Shown: piece after piece, positions 25,301-37,300 of the stretch
Position numbering within the stretch: the stretch's first letter is position 1
Layout: the number at the start of each line of letters is the position of its first letter
Source: Rostratula benghalensis
Taxonomy: Eukaryota > Chordata > Aves > Charadriiformes > Rostratulidae
Direction: 5' to 3'
NCBI GenBank assembly: GCA_013399305.1
Contig: VXAI01000097.1
Span: forward strand, 2,465,298-2,529,297
Length of the DNA stretch: 64,000 nucleotides
Made by a program: the position numbers and the translations under genes
The notes under the pieces: generated by a model
Databases searched by the model: none
What the model saw: the letters and a program-made list of their open reading frames with translations, nothing else
Told to the model about the DNA's origin: nothing

Positions 25301-28300
25301 CAATGCATTGTTTAGAAGAGAAGAGCACACATGAAAGGTGAATTATTTTTTTTTTTCTGGTTGCAAGATGTTTTCATCATTTCCATTTTTCCAACAACTT
25401 TACTAAGATATTAACATGGTACTTACTGCATTTAAATGCTGTCAGCTTTGACATTGTAAGTATTGATATTTGTTTATTCAGTTTATAATGAAAAGTTCAG
25501 CCATGTATGAAATCAAACTTAATCTGTTTAATGTTTGCTATGAGAATACTTGGAGATGCCAAATATACAGAAATGGATGGATTATCCTAGTCCCTCTTGT
25601 GCTGTTGTTGCAAAGCTATAGGAAGCTTTTCTTTACATGTGACTCCAAACATCCTACACGTGGGATGGTTCTTAGAGATTGTCAGTCTCAAGCTTGTTTG
25701 AAAAATGAGGCTGGCTGATGACCAAAATAAGTAAACAACATGGCAAAAATATTTCCTTTCTTTTTTTCTGAGTTTGTTTTTTGGGGGGTTATTTTGCGGG
25801 GGGTTGGGGGTTTTTGTTTGGGTTTTTTTTTTTGTAATTTGACCGTGGATGTTGAAAGTGTCAGTTTTTCTCTGCAGAGGGCGGTGCAGCCTGGACAGGA
25901 CTCGAGAGTGGCAGTGGTTTTCAGGCAGCCCAGCGCCGGTCGGTCCCTCACATGGACGGGACCCGGCTTTGCCCGCGTCCCCAGCGGAGCTGGCCTGAGG
26001 TTTGCCATCAACAACATTCCCTTTGCTATGGACTTTGACATCACGATTCGTTATGAACCTGTGGTATTTCTGATGTCTTATGTGTCTTGTGATGTTCTGA
26101 TAGATGCATGGTGTATTTTGTCAATAATAGGATGCAGCAACTTGTCCCACTCTTTATATTTAAAATTCAAATTGTTTGCCTTATCAAGCAAGTAACATAC
26201 CCTCCACTGATCCCCTTAACCCTTTCCATTCAAATCTGAAAAATCAGCACTACAAGTGTTTTCTAAGCACCAGCCAAGAATTCATCTTCTGGAGTTCCTC
26301 TTTTAGTACCTTTGCTTGGACTGGGCTTGTATTCACAAATCAGACACATGAAAAATGCAGCTACTTTCAGATGGACATCCTGTATTTCTAGCTGGGATTT
26401 TCTGGGCAGGAAATTGTGCACAGGCAGGAGTAGATATTTATCCTGGGCTTTTGCAGACATCCAGCTTCCCAGTTGCTCCAGCTGGGCTCTGAGATATATG
26501 AAAATTGTAGGAAGATCTTATTTTTTGGCTGGACAAAATTTCTCAATGATGAAGACATGTCTGGGGAAATCTGTTAAGCCAAATTTGGTTAAACCTAAGT
26601 CCACGCCCATGTCTTCAAAAACACAGGCAAGTGTTTTGTGGGCACCAGTATTTGTACGTGCCTTGCAGCTCCCTGGGACAATCCCATCACTCCAGATCCT
26701 CCTCGCCTGTTGTCTCCTGTTCTCTTACTGTCATTCTGAAACAAACAAAACTCCCAGTGTCTTAAAACCTGAGAGTGAGAACTGTTTCTCTGTGGGCTGG
26801 TCTGATGTAGCTGTCTCCTCCTAAGGATCAGATTAAACAATTGAATTTTAAAGACTTTTATTTAAAAGTATTTTAGATATGTTATTCCTTATTAAATGTG
26901 AGAGGAGGCAGATAATGAAGGGTATCTCCTGGACGTCACTGGGCTAAGAAAGGAAACAACTCCAATAGCTTTAGCAGAGCTGTTTCCATTTGCACCAGCT
27001 GAAGTCCCACTTCTGTCTCTGCTCTCCAGTTAGCCATTGCAAACCCAATGCATTTTTCACAAGTAACACTATTTTTTCAGTCCTGTAAAGAGCAAAGAGA
27101 AAATTTGTTTTGTCATTGCAGTGCGCAATCATTCAGATGGCTTTTGTTAACCTTGGCAAATAGAAAACTGAATTTTCAGATAGGAAAAATGACCATAAAT
27201 TATGTCCTTTGTTTATAGTCCTTGGAAGACTGGCTGGCAAGTGTTGCTGTCCAGCCTGCTGGTGTTTTGTCAGGTCACCGCTGCAAACACACGGGCCTTT
27301 CGCGGGAGCCACTTGCGTTGCCTCTCCCAGCTACAAAGAGGTCTGACTGTTCCTTTCCTTTCGCCTGTAGATTTTCTGCATACAAATCTTTTACTGAAGC
27401 ACTGCAGAGCAAATGTGTGGGAAAGAGGGAATATTAGAAACACATGTGTGGCCTTTCCTGCTGCTGTCACACCACAACACCATGTAGGCTCTAAGGAGGA
27501 ATCTGGTGCTCCAGTCCTCAGCCTGGCAAAGGATTTCGCAAGCCAGGAGGGCAGCCCAAAATCCTGCTGGGGTTAGTCATTGCTTTGGCAAATATCCAAC
27601 TGCAGATATTTCAGTATAGAAAGGAAATATTGACTTAAAGTCACTGCCCTAGGCGATATTTTTCAGCTTGGACCTGTGTAAAGAATAGAGAGGAGCCAAG
27701 AGGATGTCACCAAAGGCTTGGTCGAACAGGGACAGGAAAGGACAAATATGAACAGCAATTTGCAAGCTGCTTTGCATGAAGTAATGAACCCTGCCATTTT
27801 CAGTTTAATCTCACCAGGGGCAAATTGTGCTTGGTGAATCATCCAGGCAGAAGTCCTGCAGCTTTCCTAAAGGCTGCAAGCAGTGGGGCTGGGTGTGCTC
27901 CCCACAGCAGGCATTAGGATTCATGCACAGAGGGGAGGAAGAGCTCATAGCATCCTCTAAACTTGCCTTCTCCCAGCTCCTGGCTATAACTGTGCTTTAT
28001 TTCTGCTAAATAGGATTGCACTTCTGCAAACTCCAGTCTGCTTGGAGCCAGGAACAGAATATTCTGTGGATGTGTATTTTTCTCAGCCCTCTGCCTCTGA
28101 CCCAAAGGTGAAATCGTCCATCTTGATTGACTCAGTGAGTATTTCTGTCACAGTTGCCTTGAGGCTGTATTTACACCAGGGTGATTATTTATTTTTTTTT
28201 TTTTTGCACATACTTACTTAAAATATTTAAAAATCATTTATAGTGTGTTTTAATAGAAATTCAGGGTAGCGCGCTTCTGCTTACTTCCATTGGCACTGTG

Positions 28301-31300
28301 TTTGCATGCTTTTGTGTGGAAAGACAGAAATTTATCTGTTTTAATTTTCATGGAGCAATGCTGTAATAGCTCAGCAAGTCATATTTGTTGCATATGCTAA
28401 TAGTAAAAAAAGTCTATTTGTTGCTCCTTTATTATGAGCACACTCCACATGTGCTGACAGGATGCTGTGGTTAGGGATATAAACTCATGCAGTTCTTCAT
28501 CACTTAGGTTTCTAAAAAATCTGTATATTTGTCTGAACCTAATTAAAAAATCACGGATATATTTAAAGATGACATTGGAAAAATAAAATTAGTTCTGTGG
28601 GAATCAAGTCCAAACATTTCTCAACTTTCCACCAAGTCAGGAACAGAGTGTTAGTTTTGGGTCCTTCTCTTGGCAAAAATATTTTTAAATCCATTCCTCT
28701 AATTACTTCTGTAGAACTGGACCTGACAAGGGCTGGCCATACTTGGACATAGAGCCATCAGATGATTTTTCTCTATCTTGGTAATAACAAGTTAAAAAAT
28801 TTGGCTAGATGCTGCTTTAGGAGTCATCAACATGGCACTTCCAAACCAGTTATGAGCGTATATGTTTGCGGTCTTATTATAATCTGGCTTTTTTAAACAT
28901 AGTCTCTTTTATTTGAAGAACTCGGGGAATGTCTAGACCTTCAGAATAAAAGTGAATTTAGGTGACTGATCAGTACAACAGCAGATTTGGAAACATGGTG
29001 CTCCAGGCCTCTGTCCTTACAATGTGGAGCACAGTAAGAGAATGTGGGAAATTCTGGTTTTCAGTGTATCTAAGCAAAAATATTTTCTTTTCCCTCTTAA
29101 CGCCAAAGCTTGGACTTATTCCCAGGATCAGCTCCGTGGAGAACTTATGCAGTGAAACAGATTTAGATGAGTATCAGAAGTATCACTGTATTGAGATTGC
29201 ATCAGAAGTTGGACCTCACGTCCTGCCCGAAGCGTGCACACGCCTCATAGTGAGCATGTCTGCCCGTATTCACAACGGTGCCGTTGGTAAGGAACAACCT
29301 GCACAGGCAGCTCTTTTGGGCAGTTACTGGTTCTCCTTTGAGTTTGTAGCACACTTGGACTGGAGAGCTCTCAGCCCATGGGGGTGTAGGGAAGTGAAGC
29401 CAACCAGCGTGTGGTATGTATGGATGTGCAGGATACATCCTGCTGAACTCAGAGTGTGCTGCAAATGCCTTTTGGTGGCATAGCTCTTGGAGCCCGTCAC
29501 ACCTGATGAGCTTCATGGAGCAGCATGACAGGGATCATGGCAGTGCTTGTGTGTGTTTTCTGAAGAGCATTTCAATCAGATGACGTTTCAACAGATGTCC
29601 AAAGCAGTAACTTTCTTAGTTTTCTGGCTGCTGTAAAATGACAGAGAAGTTTTTAAAGCCTCCCCCTGAATGCTGCAGGCCAGATGGATGCCCTGGGTGG
29701 GCTCCAGGCATGATGGTACACAAGAGGAAGGGAATCACCAAGAAAACCTCAGTGGTGTCTCAGCAAGAGGGCAGTGGTAGGTGGGGTTTGAAGCCCCAGG
29801 CAGTTTCCTGGACACACCATGGAAAGGGCAGCTGGGCTCAGTGGCTCAAGAGACTTCGCTGGTGTTGGGTCCCGAAAAATGGAGTTTCTCTGCACTTCCA
29901 GTAACAGGAGGGACCTTTATGGACAGCTTTGGTAGCCAGCTCCTTTCGGGGTGCCTTGCCTCCAACAGACCTGAGAGTGCTTGGTTTGGGCTATTTTAAG
30001 GACTGATGCATTGCGTGATGTGGTCATGGCTCTGCAACCACAGACCTCCTTTCATTTAAGTCTGGGCTGTCTTGACTCCCCATTAGATGATTCCCACAGT
30101 GACAGGATTCTCCCAGTGAAACACAGCTCTTGGGCGTTCTAATGCTGGCTTCTGAGCATCCTGGACAAGCATCCACTGTGAGTTAGCAGTGTGAGTTAGT
30201 TGGCAGACCAACTTCACTCAACAAATTAATCCAAGGTGTCCAGAAAGCAGCAAACAATATACAGGTGCAGGCTGTCTGAGTACTGCTTGCAGGTTATGTC
30301 CAGTGTTGCAGATAGAGATAGATTTATGTCAGACCCATCTAGATTTCAGCTTTTTTGGATCTACATTTTGCTACGCCCTCTTCTGTCATATCCCAAAACC
30401 ATGCATAAGGCAGTTCCCTGAGTGGGGCACACCCCATTGGTGGTGGTGCCTGGCACACCATCCCATCGATGCTACAGCATCAAATAACCCAAGTGGTTAG
30501 TGAACCCCTGATGAGAATAATCAAGCTCCTTCCTTCCTCTTTCAAAGGCAAGACCTGCAAGTTTATGAGAGCAGTGACACTCCTTTATAACCAAACCTGT
30601 TTTGATTTCCTTTCCCCTGGGCAGCTTGTAAGTGCAATCCCCAAGGGTCACTGAAGAGCAGCTGCAGTAAACTGGGGGGCCAGTGTCAGTGCAAAGCCAA
30701 TGTCGTGGGACGCTGCTGTGACACCTGCTCTGCTGGCAGCTACGGCTTCGGCTTCCATGGCTGCTATGGTAAGGACTTGGCAACCAGCACCTCTACCAGC
30801 ATCTGGCTCTTCGTGCCTACCCCAACTCTTCAGAGCTTTGAATCCATGATTATGTGTGGAGCATTATAAAAAATGCTTCCACAAGCAACGAGTTTTCCAT
30901 CCCTGCCACTCGCAGTGCCTTCAAGCAGTGTCAGCCTGGCAGGGTTGTTGGGAAGACGTTCATGACACGGCTTTGCTTTTGGTGTTTTCCAGCATGTGAG
31001 TGCCACCCGCAGGGCTCACTGAGCACACTGTGTGACCAGGTGACGGGGCAATGCTCCTGCCGCCGGGAAGTGGATGGTCAGCGCTGCAGCCGGTGTCAGG
31101 CCGGGTATTTTGGGTTTCCCCACTGCCGTCCTTGCCCGTGTGGTGGCTACGCAGAGCTTTGTGACCCAGTGACCGGAGAGTGCCTGAACTGCCGCGGGTT
31201 TACGACCGGAAGCCACTGCGAAAGGCAAGTTGATGGGCAGTGCTGCAGAGCTCACCCAAACGCTGGTGCTCTCTGAAACACGTGTCTGGGCAGGGGTCCA

Positions 31301-34300
31301 CCTACATCTCCATGAATGCATCAATGACCGTAACTGGAAACATGTGCCTAAACCCAGGATGAAACTGGGCCTGGCTGCTAAATGGCAGGTACCTGTTTGC
31401 TCAGCAAATGCATGTGGGAAGGTGGATGTAATGCCTGTGGGAAGACTGCGGGCACAGCATGCATGCAGCATTGCAGTGGGCTCCCTGCAAGAGGGCATTT
31501 GAAATAGGAGTGCCATGGCACCATGTGCTTGGAGACATGTGCAAAGAACTGCATGTGAAATACGCTGACTCTTGCCAGCTTTTAGATTGCCAAGAGGCTA
31601 ACCTCATGTTCAATGCTCATTTTAACACCTACAATTATCTCTGAGGAGCTTAAATAAACATGCCCTGTTTGCTGGTTCATATTATTTCCATGTGACCAGC
31701 AAATGACTTCTCCCTCGTGTTCTATCTCCATTCAAAACAGCGTTCCTCTTTTCTGTTTTGTACACTGGTAGCAGTGTCAGAGTTCAACACAGTTGTCACA
31801 ATTAAATTCGTTAGCTATTTAGTTTAGTTTGGCTGGATTGTATCTTGTCATTCACTTTTAAGAGGATTTCCCCATGAAACCTATTGAGTTTTTCTTGCAG
31901 TGCTTTTGGTCAATACAGCCTTTGGCTGTTGTGCTTGTTGGTGGCAAATAGATTAAAAATGGAAGACTGAAGTACTTGTTGCCCTGTGACTCTGCAGGAG
32001 CTCCAGACCCCAGACTGAGGATAATCAAATAATCAAGACTTTTAGCCTGGCTTGTGCACAGAGAGGATTGTGTTCCCGTGTGCCATAGTAAAGCAGATCA
32101 AAGACTGAGGATGCTTCAGAAACTGCTGTGTTGCTGCAGCTGGGATGTGGATGAGCTGGGATGTGTAGGCAGTGGTGGGCAGTGTGGCGGGGGTGGCTAA
32201 GCCTCCAGAGAGCCTCCCAAGCCCACCACCAGCCTGGGTAACAACACATTTACCACTCCCTCAAAACAGCCTTCCCCCTGGGTTTGTAGAGCGTGTCAGA
32301 CATGGCGGATTTCAACACATAGGCTGCATTTAAAATACGAAAGACTTTCTGAGTGCTCTGAATGAATCATTTGTTTTTCGCCCGTGCCAGAACTTCTTAG
32401 TATCATGCCAGCCACTCCGTGTGTGTGTAAGGAAACAGATTGATAAATGTGGTGACAGGTGAATATACAGAATTTTTACATGGCAGCTTTCAGCTCTCTA
32501 TAGAGAACATGTGTGTTATGTCACATGTATACATTATCATTGAGATTAAAATTGTTCCAGAGTAGGTGAAAGTCTTCAGAAATAGTCCTTGAAAAAAAAA
32601 CAACCATATATATTTTTAATTTGTGCTCCAGAGTTTGGGAATGCAGCTCCAATTTGCCATTTTAGAATACCTTTGAAGCTTGATATATCTGTACCAACTA
32701 ATGGGGATAGCATTACAATGACCCAGAATGTTAAATTAATTATAGATACATATAAATTGATTCACCTGCAGGGACCAAAATGAGTACTTGACGATCTCTG
32801 CTGCTTTGTGTTGGCTGCTTTCACAGGTGTGTGGATGGTTATTATGGAAACCCTCTGGGTGGAGAACCCTGTCGCCCATGCATGTGCCCAGGGGCACCTA
32901 CAAGCAATAGGTATTTTGCACATTCCTGTTACCAGGACTCCAAGTCTGCACAACTAGTCTGCAATTGTCTCGAGGGATATTCAGGTATGAAATAAAATAA
33001 GGACTGGGTTTGATTCCGTTAAAATTAATATAACAGAGAAAAATGACCATTGTCCACCCATCCTCTGTTCAGAAATGACAAGTGAGATAAAGGTAATAAA
33101 ATAGATAAGAGAAGTCCTGACTGAGAGGAGCGGGAAATGTGCAATTAGTGTTTGGAAAAGGGAGTTACCTGTGTGGAGACAGTTAAGCAAATAATTAATC
33201 TGATGGCAAAGTCTGGAAACCTCCTCCTTTCCAGGGGCACTACATTAACCCGGTGGGGAGAGCCAAGCAGAACTGCAGTTGCTCACTACCTCTGAAGAAC
33301 AAGCATTAGAAATCAGAATCAATCAGAAAGAACAGGGCGTCAAAAAGATCTGATAAGATTTCCTAATCAGAAAAAATGTTTCTTCGTATGAAATAATCTT
33401 GCTTTGACGTTATGTCCAAAAACAGTTATGTCCAACTGTTCAAATGGTTACTTCAGAAATGTTTTCCATTCTTAGCTGTCCCAAATGCAGATGTTTTTGC
33501 AGCAAACTGGTGCCTCACTTCCTAAGAACCTGCTGACTTAGCTTGAATTTCTGCAGGCAAAACTGAAGATATTTCCCTCCCCCTCACCATTAGAATGATC
33601 TCCAGTGATGGAAGTAAACCCTAATGGCAAACACTGCCAAAAAAATTAAACCAATGTTAAACTAATCTTAACTTAGGCCAGGTTCCTTCATAAGTCAAGA
33701 GCAGTTTTGCTTAAGTAATTGCTGTGGGGCTAAAATGATCCCTCTTGGTACTCACTCAGGGGACTTCTGTCCTCACAAACCACCGCAGTCCTCAGTCCGG
33801 GACTTTCTTCCTCCTCCTCCTTCCAAGCAAGGCTCTTGCCATTGCAATGCCAGCAAGCAAAGACAGAGCATCCTGGAGCTCATCTGACCTCCTGGTGATC
33901 CTCCACTGTGTTACAGAAAGGAGGACAGGTCTGCTGGGCTCTGGGTTGCTCCAGAAAAGGGGAACACCACCTTCCCATGCAGCTGTCAGGGTGAAGGCCC
34001 CAGGGAAAATATGGCAAATATGGCCAACACTGACTACTATTATCGAAAGGACTTTGCTGGAAAGAGATGTTGTGTGAGGGAATTCTTATTTACTCCTGAA
34101 AGGACTTCTTTGGTAAAAAAGACTTGGGATGAGGAGCGTGCGTTTCCATCAGATTTCAGTGTGGGAAATGCAATTTAAACTGATAAAGGATTAAAGGACA
34201 ACAGTCTCAAACAGGTGGATATTTTCCATTGGAAATGTGCAATTGGAACAGACAGTTTGAATATTATAACAGTATTACTGTAAATTGCATGTTTCACTTG

Positions 34301-37300
34301 AATTCCCATCAGCCAGCAACAATTTTTACCTTCCTCTCCCACAGGCAACCAGTGTGAGGAGTGTCCTAGCGGGTTCTACAAAAACCCAGACAGCCCTGGG
34401 CTTGACTGTCAGCCATGTCCCTGCAATAACAACATTGATGTGACAGATCCAGAGTCCTGTAACAGGGTCACTGGGGAATGCACCAAGTGTTTACACAACA
34501 CCCATGGAGCAAACTGCCAGTTCTGCAAACCAGGGTATTTTGGCTCAGCCCTCGATCAAAACTGTCAAAGTAAGTAAGCAACAGCTCTGCAACTGTGTAT
34601 TACTACCAAGAAAAGCTTTAAATAAATTAGGGTAGAGAGAGGTTAGCCCTTGGGGGGACAGTAGAACTAAAGCAGATGAATGGAGCAAAATGTGAGAATA
34701 CTAAAAATATTCCTATCCAATGATACAGAGAACTTTTATGATGGCACCTATTAAATACTCTGTCATCCAAGCCTCACTAAAACTCATACTGGATATCACT
34801 CCTCAGAAATACTGATTTGTGAAATGAAATCTGAACTCTGTCAGAAAAATAAATGTGTATTCAGCCCTTTCAGGAAGGAATGAAAAGTAGAGGAATCAAA
34901 GATAATTGGTTATCCATGTTGCTGGCTGATGCCAACTAAGCAATGCTGGGGTAACCAGATGATCTCTTGCTGAGCTCTCTGCCTTACCAGAGCTTTTCCT
35001 TAAGTGGCTGGAATGACCCTGTTCAGGCAGTTTAATAGACTCCACTGTCAATAGCCTAGTGTAAATAGTAATAGTCTAAGAAAAATCAAGGTGTTTTTTC
35101 CCAGTATTTCTCAAAGACTATTTTCACAAGTGTGCCTCATTGAGGGTTTAATTTCTACATGCCAGGCAATTACAGGTATTTTCAAGAAACAATTTTTTCT
35201 GCTATCTTTTCCAGGGGTGTCTCACATGCAGTTCAAGTCCATTCCTTGCTCGTTCTTGGAGATGTCTGTTAGAAATGGTTAAGCAAGAACTTTTGGCTCC
35301 CCACAAGGAAGGCTTCTTATCTTACTTGGCTTACTGGGGTTTCCCACGCTGGATAGTGCCTACTGTAAATCACCTTCTCCTTATCCAGCATATTTAACAT
35401 TTCATTCTGAAAAGATTCAAAATTTACTACGCCTTCATTTTTGGTGCTAGTATGAAAAGTAGTGAACATTCCCAGTGAGTTTTCTCAAAGCTATATATAA
35501 GATATTATAGAAAGACAGGTCAACTGCATGAGATTAAAAATGTGTTCAAGATTACCAGAAGGAAATCTGCCACATACCCTTTATATACAGTTCTGATTGT
35601 CCATCAGCTGTCCATGTTATTGTCTGCTGTAGTAATTGTCCTTCTTTTTCCAGGGTGCACGTGCAATCTGGTGGGTGTTCACCCTGCCATGTGCCCAGGG
35701 GGGGATGCAGCCTGTCTGTGTGACCCAGCCACGGGAGCTTGCCCTTGCCTGCCCAATGTGGTGGGCACAGCATGTGACCAGTGTGCCTCTGGCTACTGGG
35801 ACCTGGCTAGTGGAAAAGGATGTCGCATCTGTGACTGTGATCCAAAAAACTCCCAAAGCAACCAATGCAACCAGGCAAGAAAATTACCCTGCTTTCCGGG
35901 AATCAGGGTGGTGGTAGTTTTGTGGATGGGAACCCACTTATAAATTAGCATAGTTTTGTGTCATGCTCCCTGGAAACAAGTATTTTTGGAAGTTTGTGTT
36001 TGGTGCCATCACACTTTGAGTCATTATATCAAACGTGCTGTTCTGAAAATGTGGCTCTGCTTGTAAGCAATTTCTCTTTGCCTGTGTGTTTCTTTGTCAA
36101 GTGGATCTCAGCAATACTTTGTAAGAAAATGTCACATAGAAAACAACTGCCTCATAAGTAAACATATAGGGAAGAAGAAAGTCCAGGCTTAGACTCGAGT
36201 CTTATAAGTATTTTTTTAAGTGTTTATTTTCATAAAGTAGCAGCTGTAGCCATTAGGTTACTTATGCCTCATCTATCAGACTGCTGGAGTACCTTTTCTC
36301 ATCCTTAATTCCTGTCCACTTTTTAGGCCTAGAATGTAGAAAAAAATAAAATGGTGTTTCAGAATAGAGAGGCGAAATTGTGGTCACATGTAGCCAACAG
36401 TAATTTTGCTATTGACTTCAGAGCACTAGGAGCTTATCCCAAGCTCTTGCTGATCTGCTCTCGCATTTCCCTTTAATGTGCTTTCTGTTTGTTACAGTTT
36501 ATTTAGTGGATTTCTTGTTTTTCATAGCAAATGTAGCTCTTAACCTCAAAGAACTACTAATGCTTTTCTGAGCTGTACCAGTTATCAAAGCTGTAATTCC
36601 CTGCAGTTTAATTTAATAGCTGAATTCCAAAATAAATTTTCTAGGGCAATGTGCATAATGTACCCTCGAGGTTTTCAGTTACAATTCATATACCATGTAG
36701 CTAAAAGTTGAAATGTTAAGATGAGTAATTTGCTTCAGCAAAAATAAGAAATTGATCTGCCTTGCAAAGGAAAGGAACACTCTCAAATCATAGAGGATGA
36801 GTTATCAAAGAGCATCTGTAGACTGGGACATACAAAATTATATCTTCAGGTCTTTCAAAGTTCATTTTGTTTTCACAGCCTTCAGGAGGAAGATGTGAAA
36901 TGTGGGCCAATACTATATAAATCATGGTGTTCAAAGACTGTGTGCAAGCAGTGTCACTGCAGTCCCCCTACAACTATATGACATAAGTCACAGGGAGAAT
37001 GGGGTTGCAGAAAGTTATTTAATCCAAACTGTCTTTACAGTTTACAGGGCAGTGTCCATGTAAGACAGGTTACAGTGGAAGATGTTGCGATGAATGTGAG
37101 GAAAATTACTTTGGCAACCCCCAGATGCACTGCATTTGTAAGTATTACTAGGTGGGGATAACTGGATTAGAAACTGGCTCAAAATAAACGTTTACATTTT
37201 ATATTCATAGGGGAGACAGAGCATACATCTAGAGAAGCAGGCTTTCATATGTTTGTGTGTATGAGATGGATAAAAGTGTTTATATTATTTGTCTATATCA

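Noticed and set aside
26312..26824. A 170-codon + strand open frame within LAMB4 intron 15
   Set aside because: No family motif, wrong place relative to LF-domain exons and no conserved splice pairing; consistent with chance.
28962..29108. Open frame running into LAMB4 exon 18 from upstream
   Set aside because: The preceding codons are intronic; the exon begins after the AAG acceptor at 29108, where laminin similarity starts.
35875..35910. In-frame extension of LAMB4 exon 23 to a downstream GT
   Set aside because: It would insert about 11-12 residues between CNQ and FTGQC, breaking a conserved LE12 segment; a GC donor explains the junction better.
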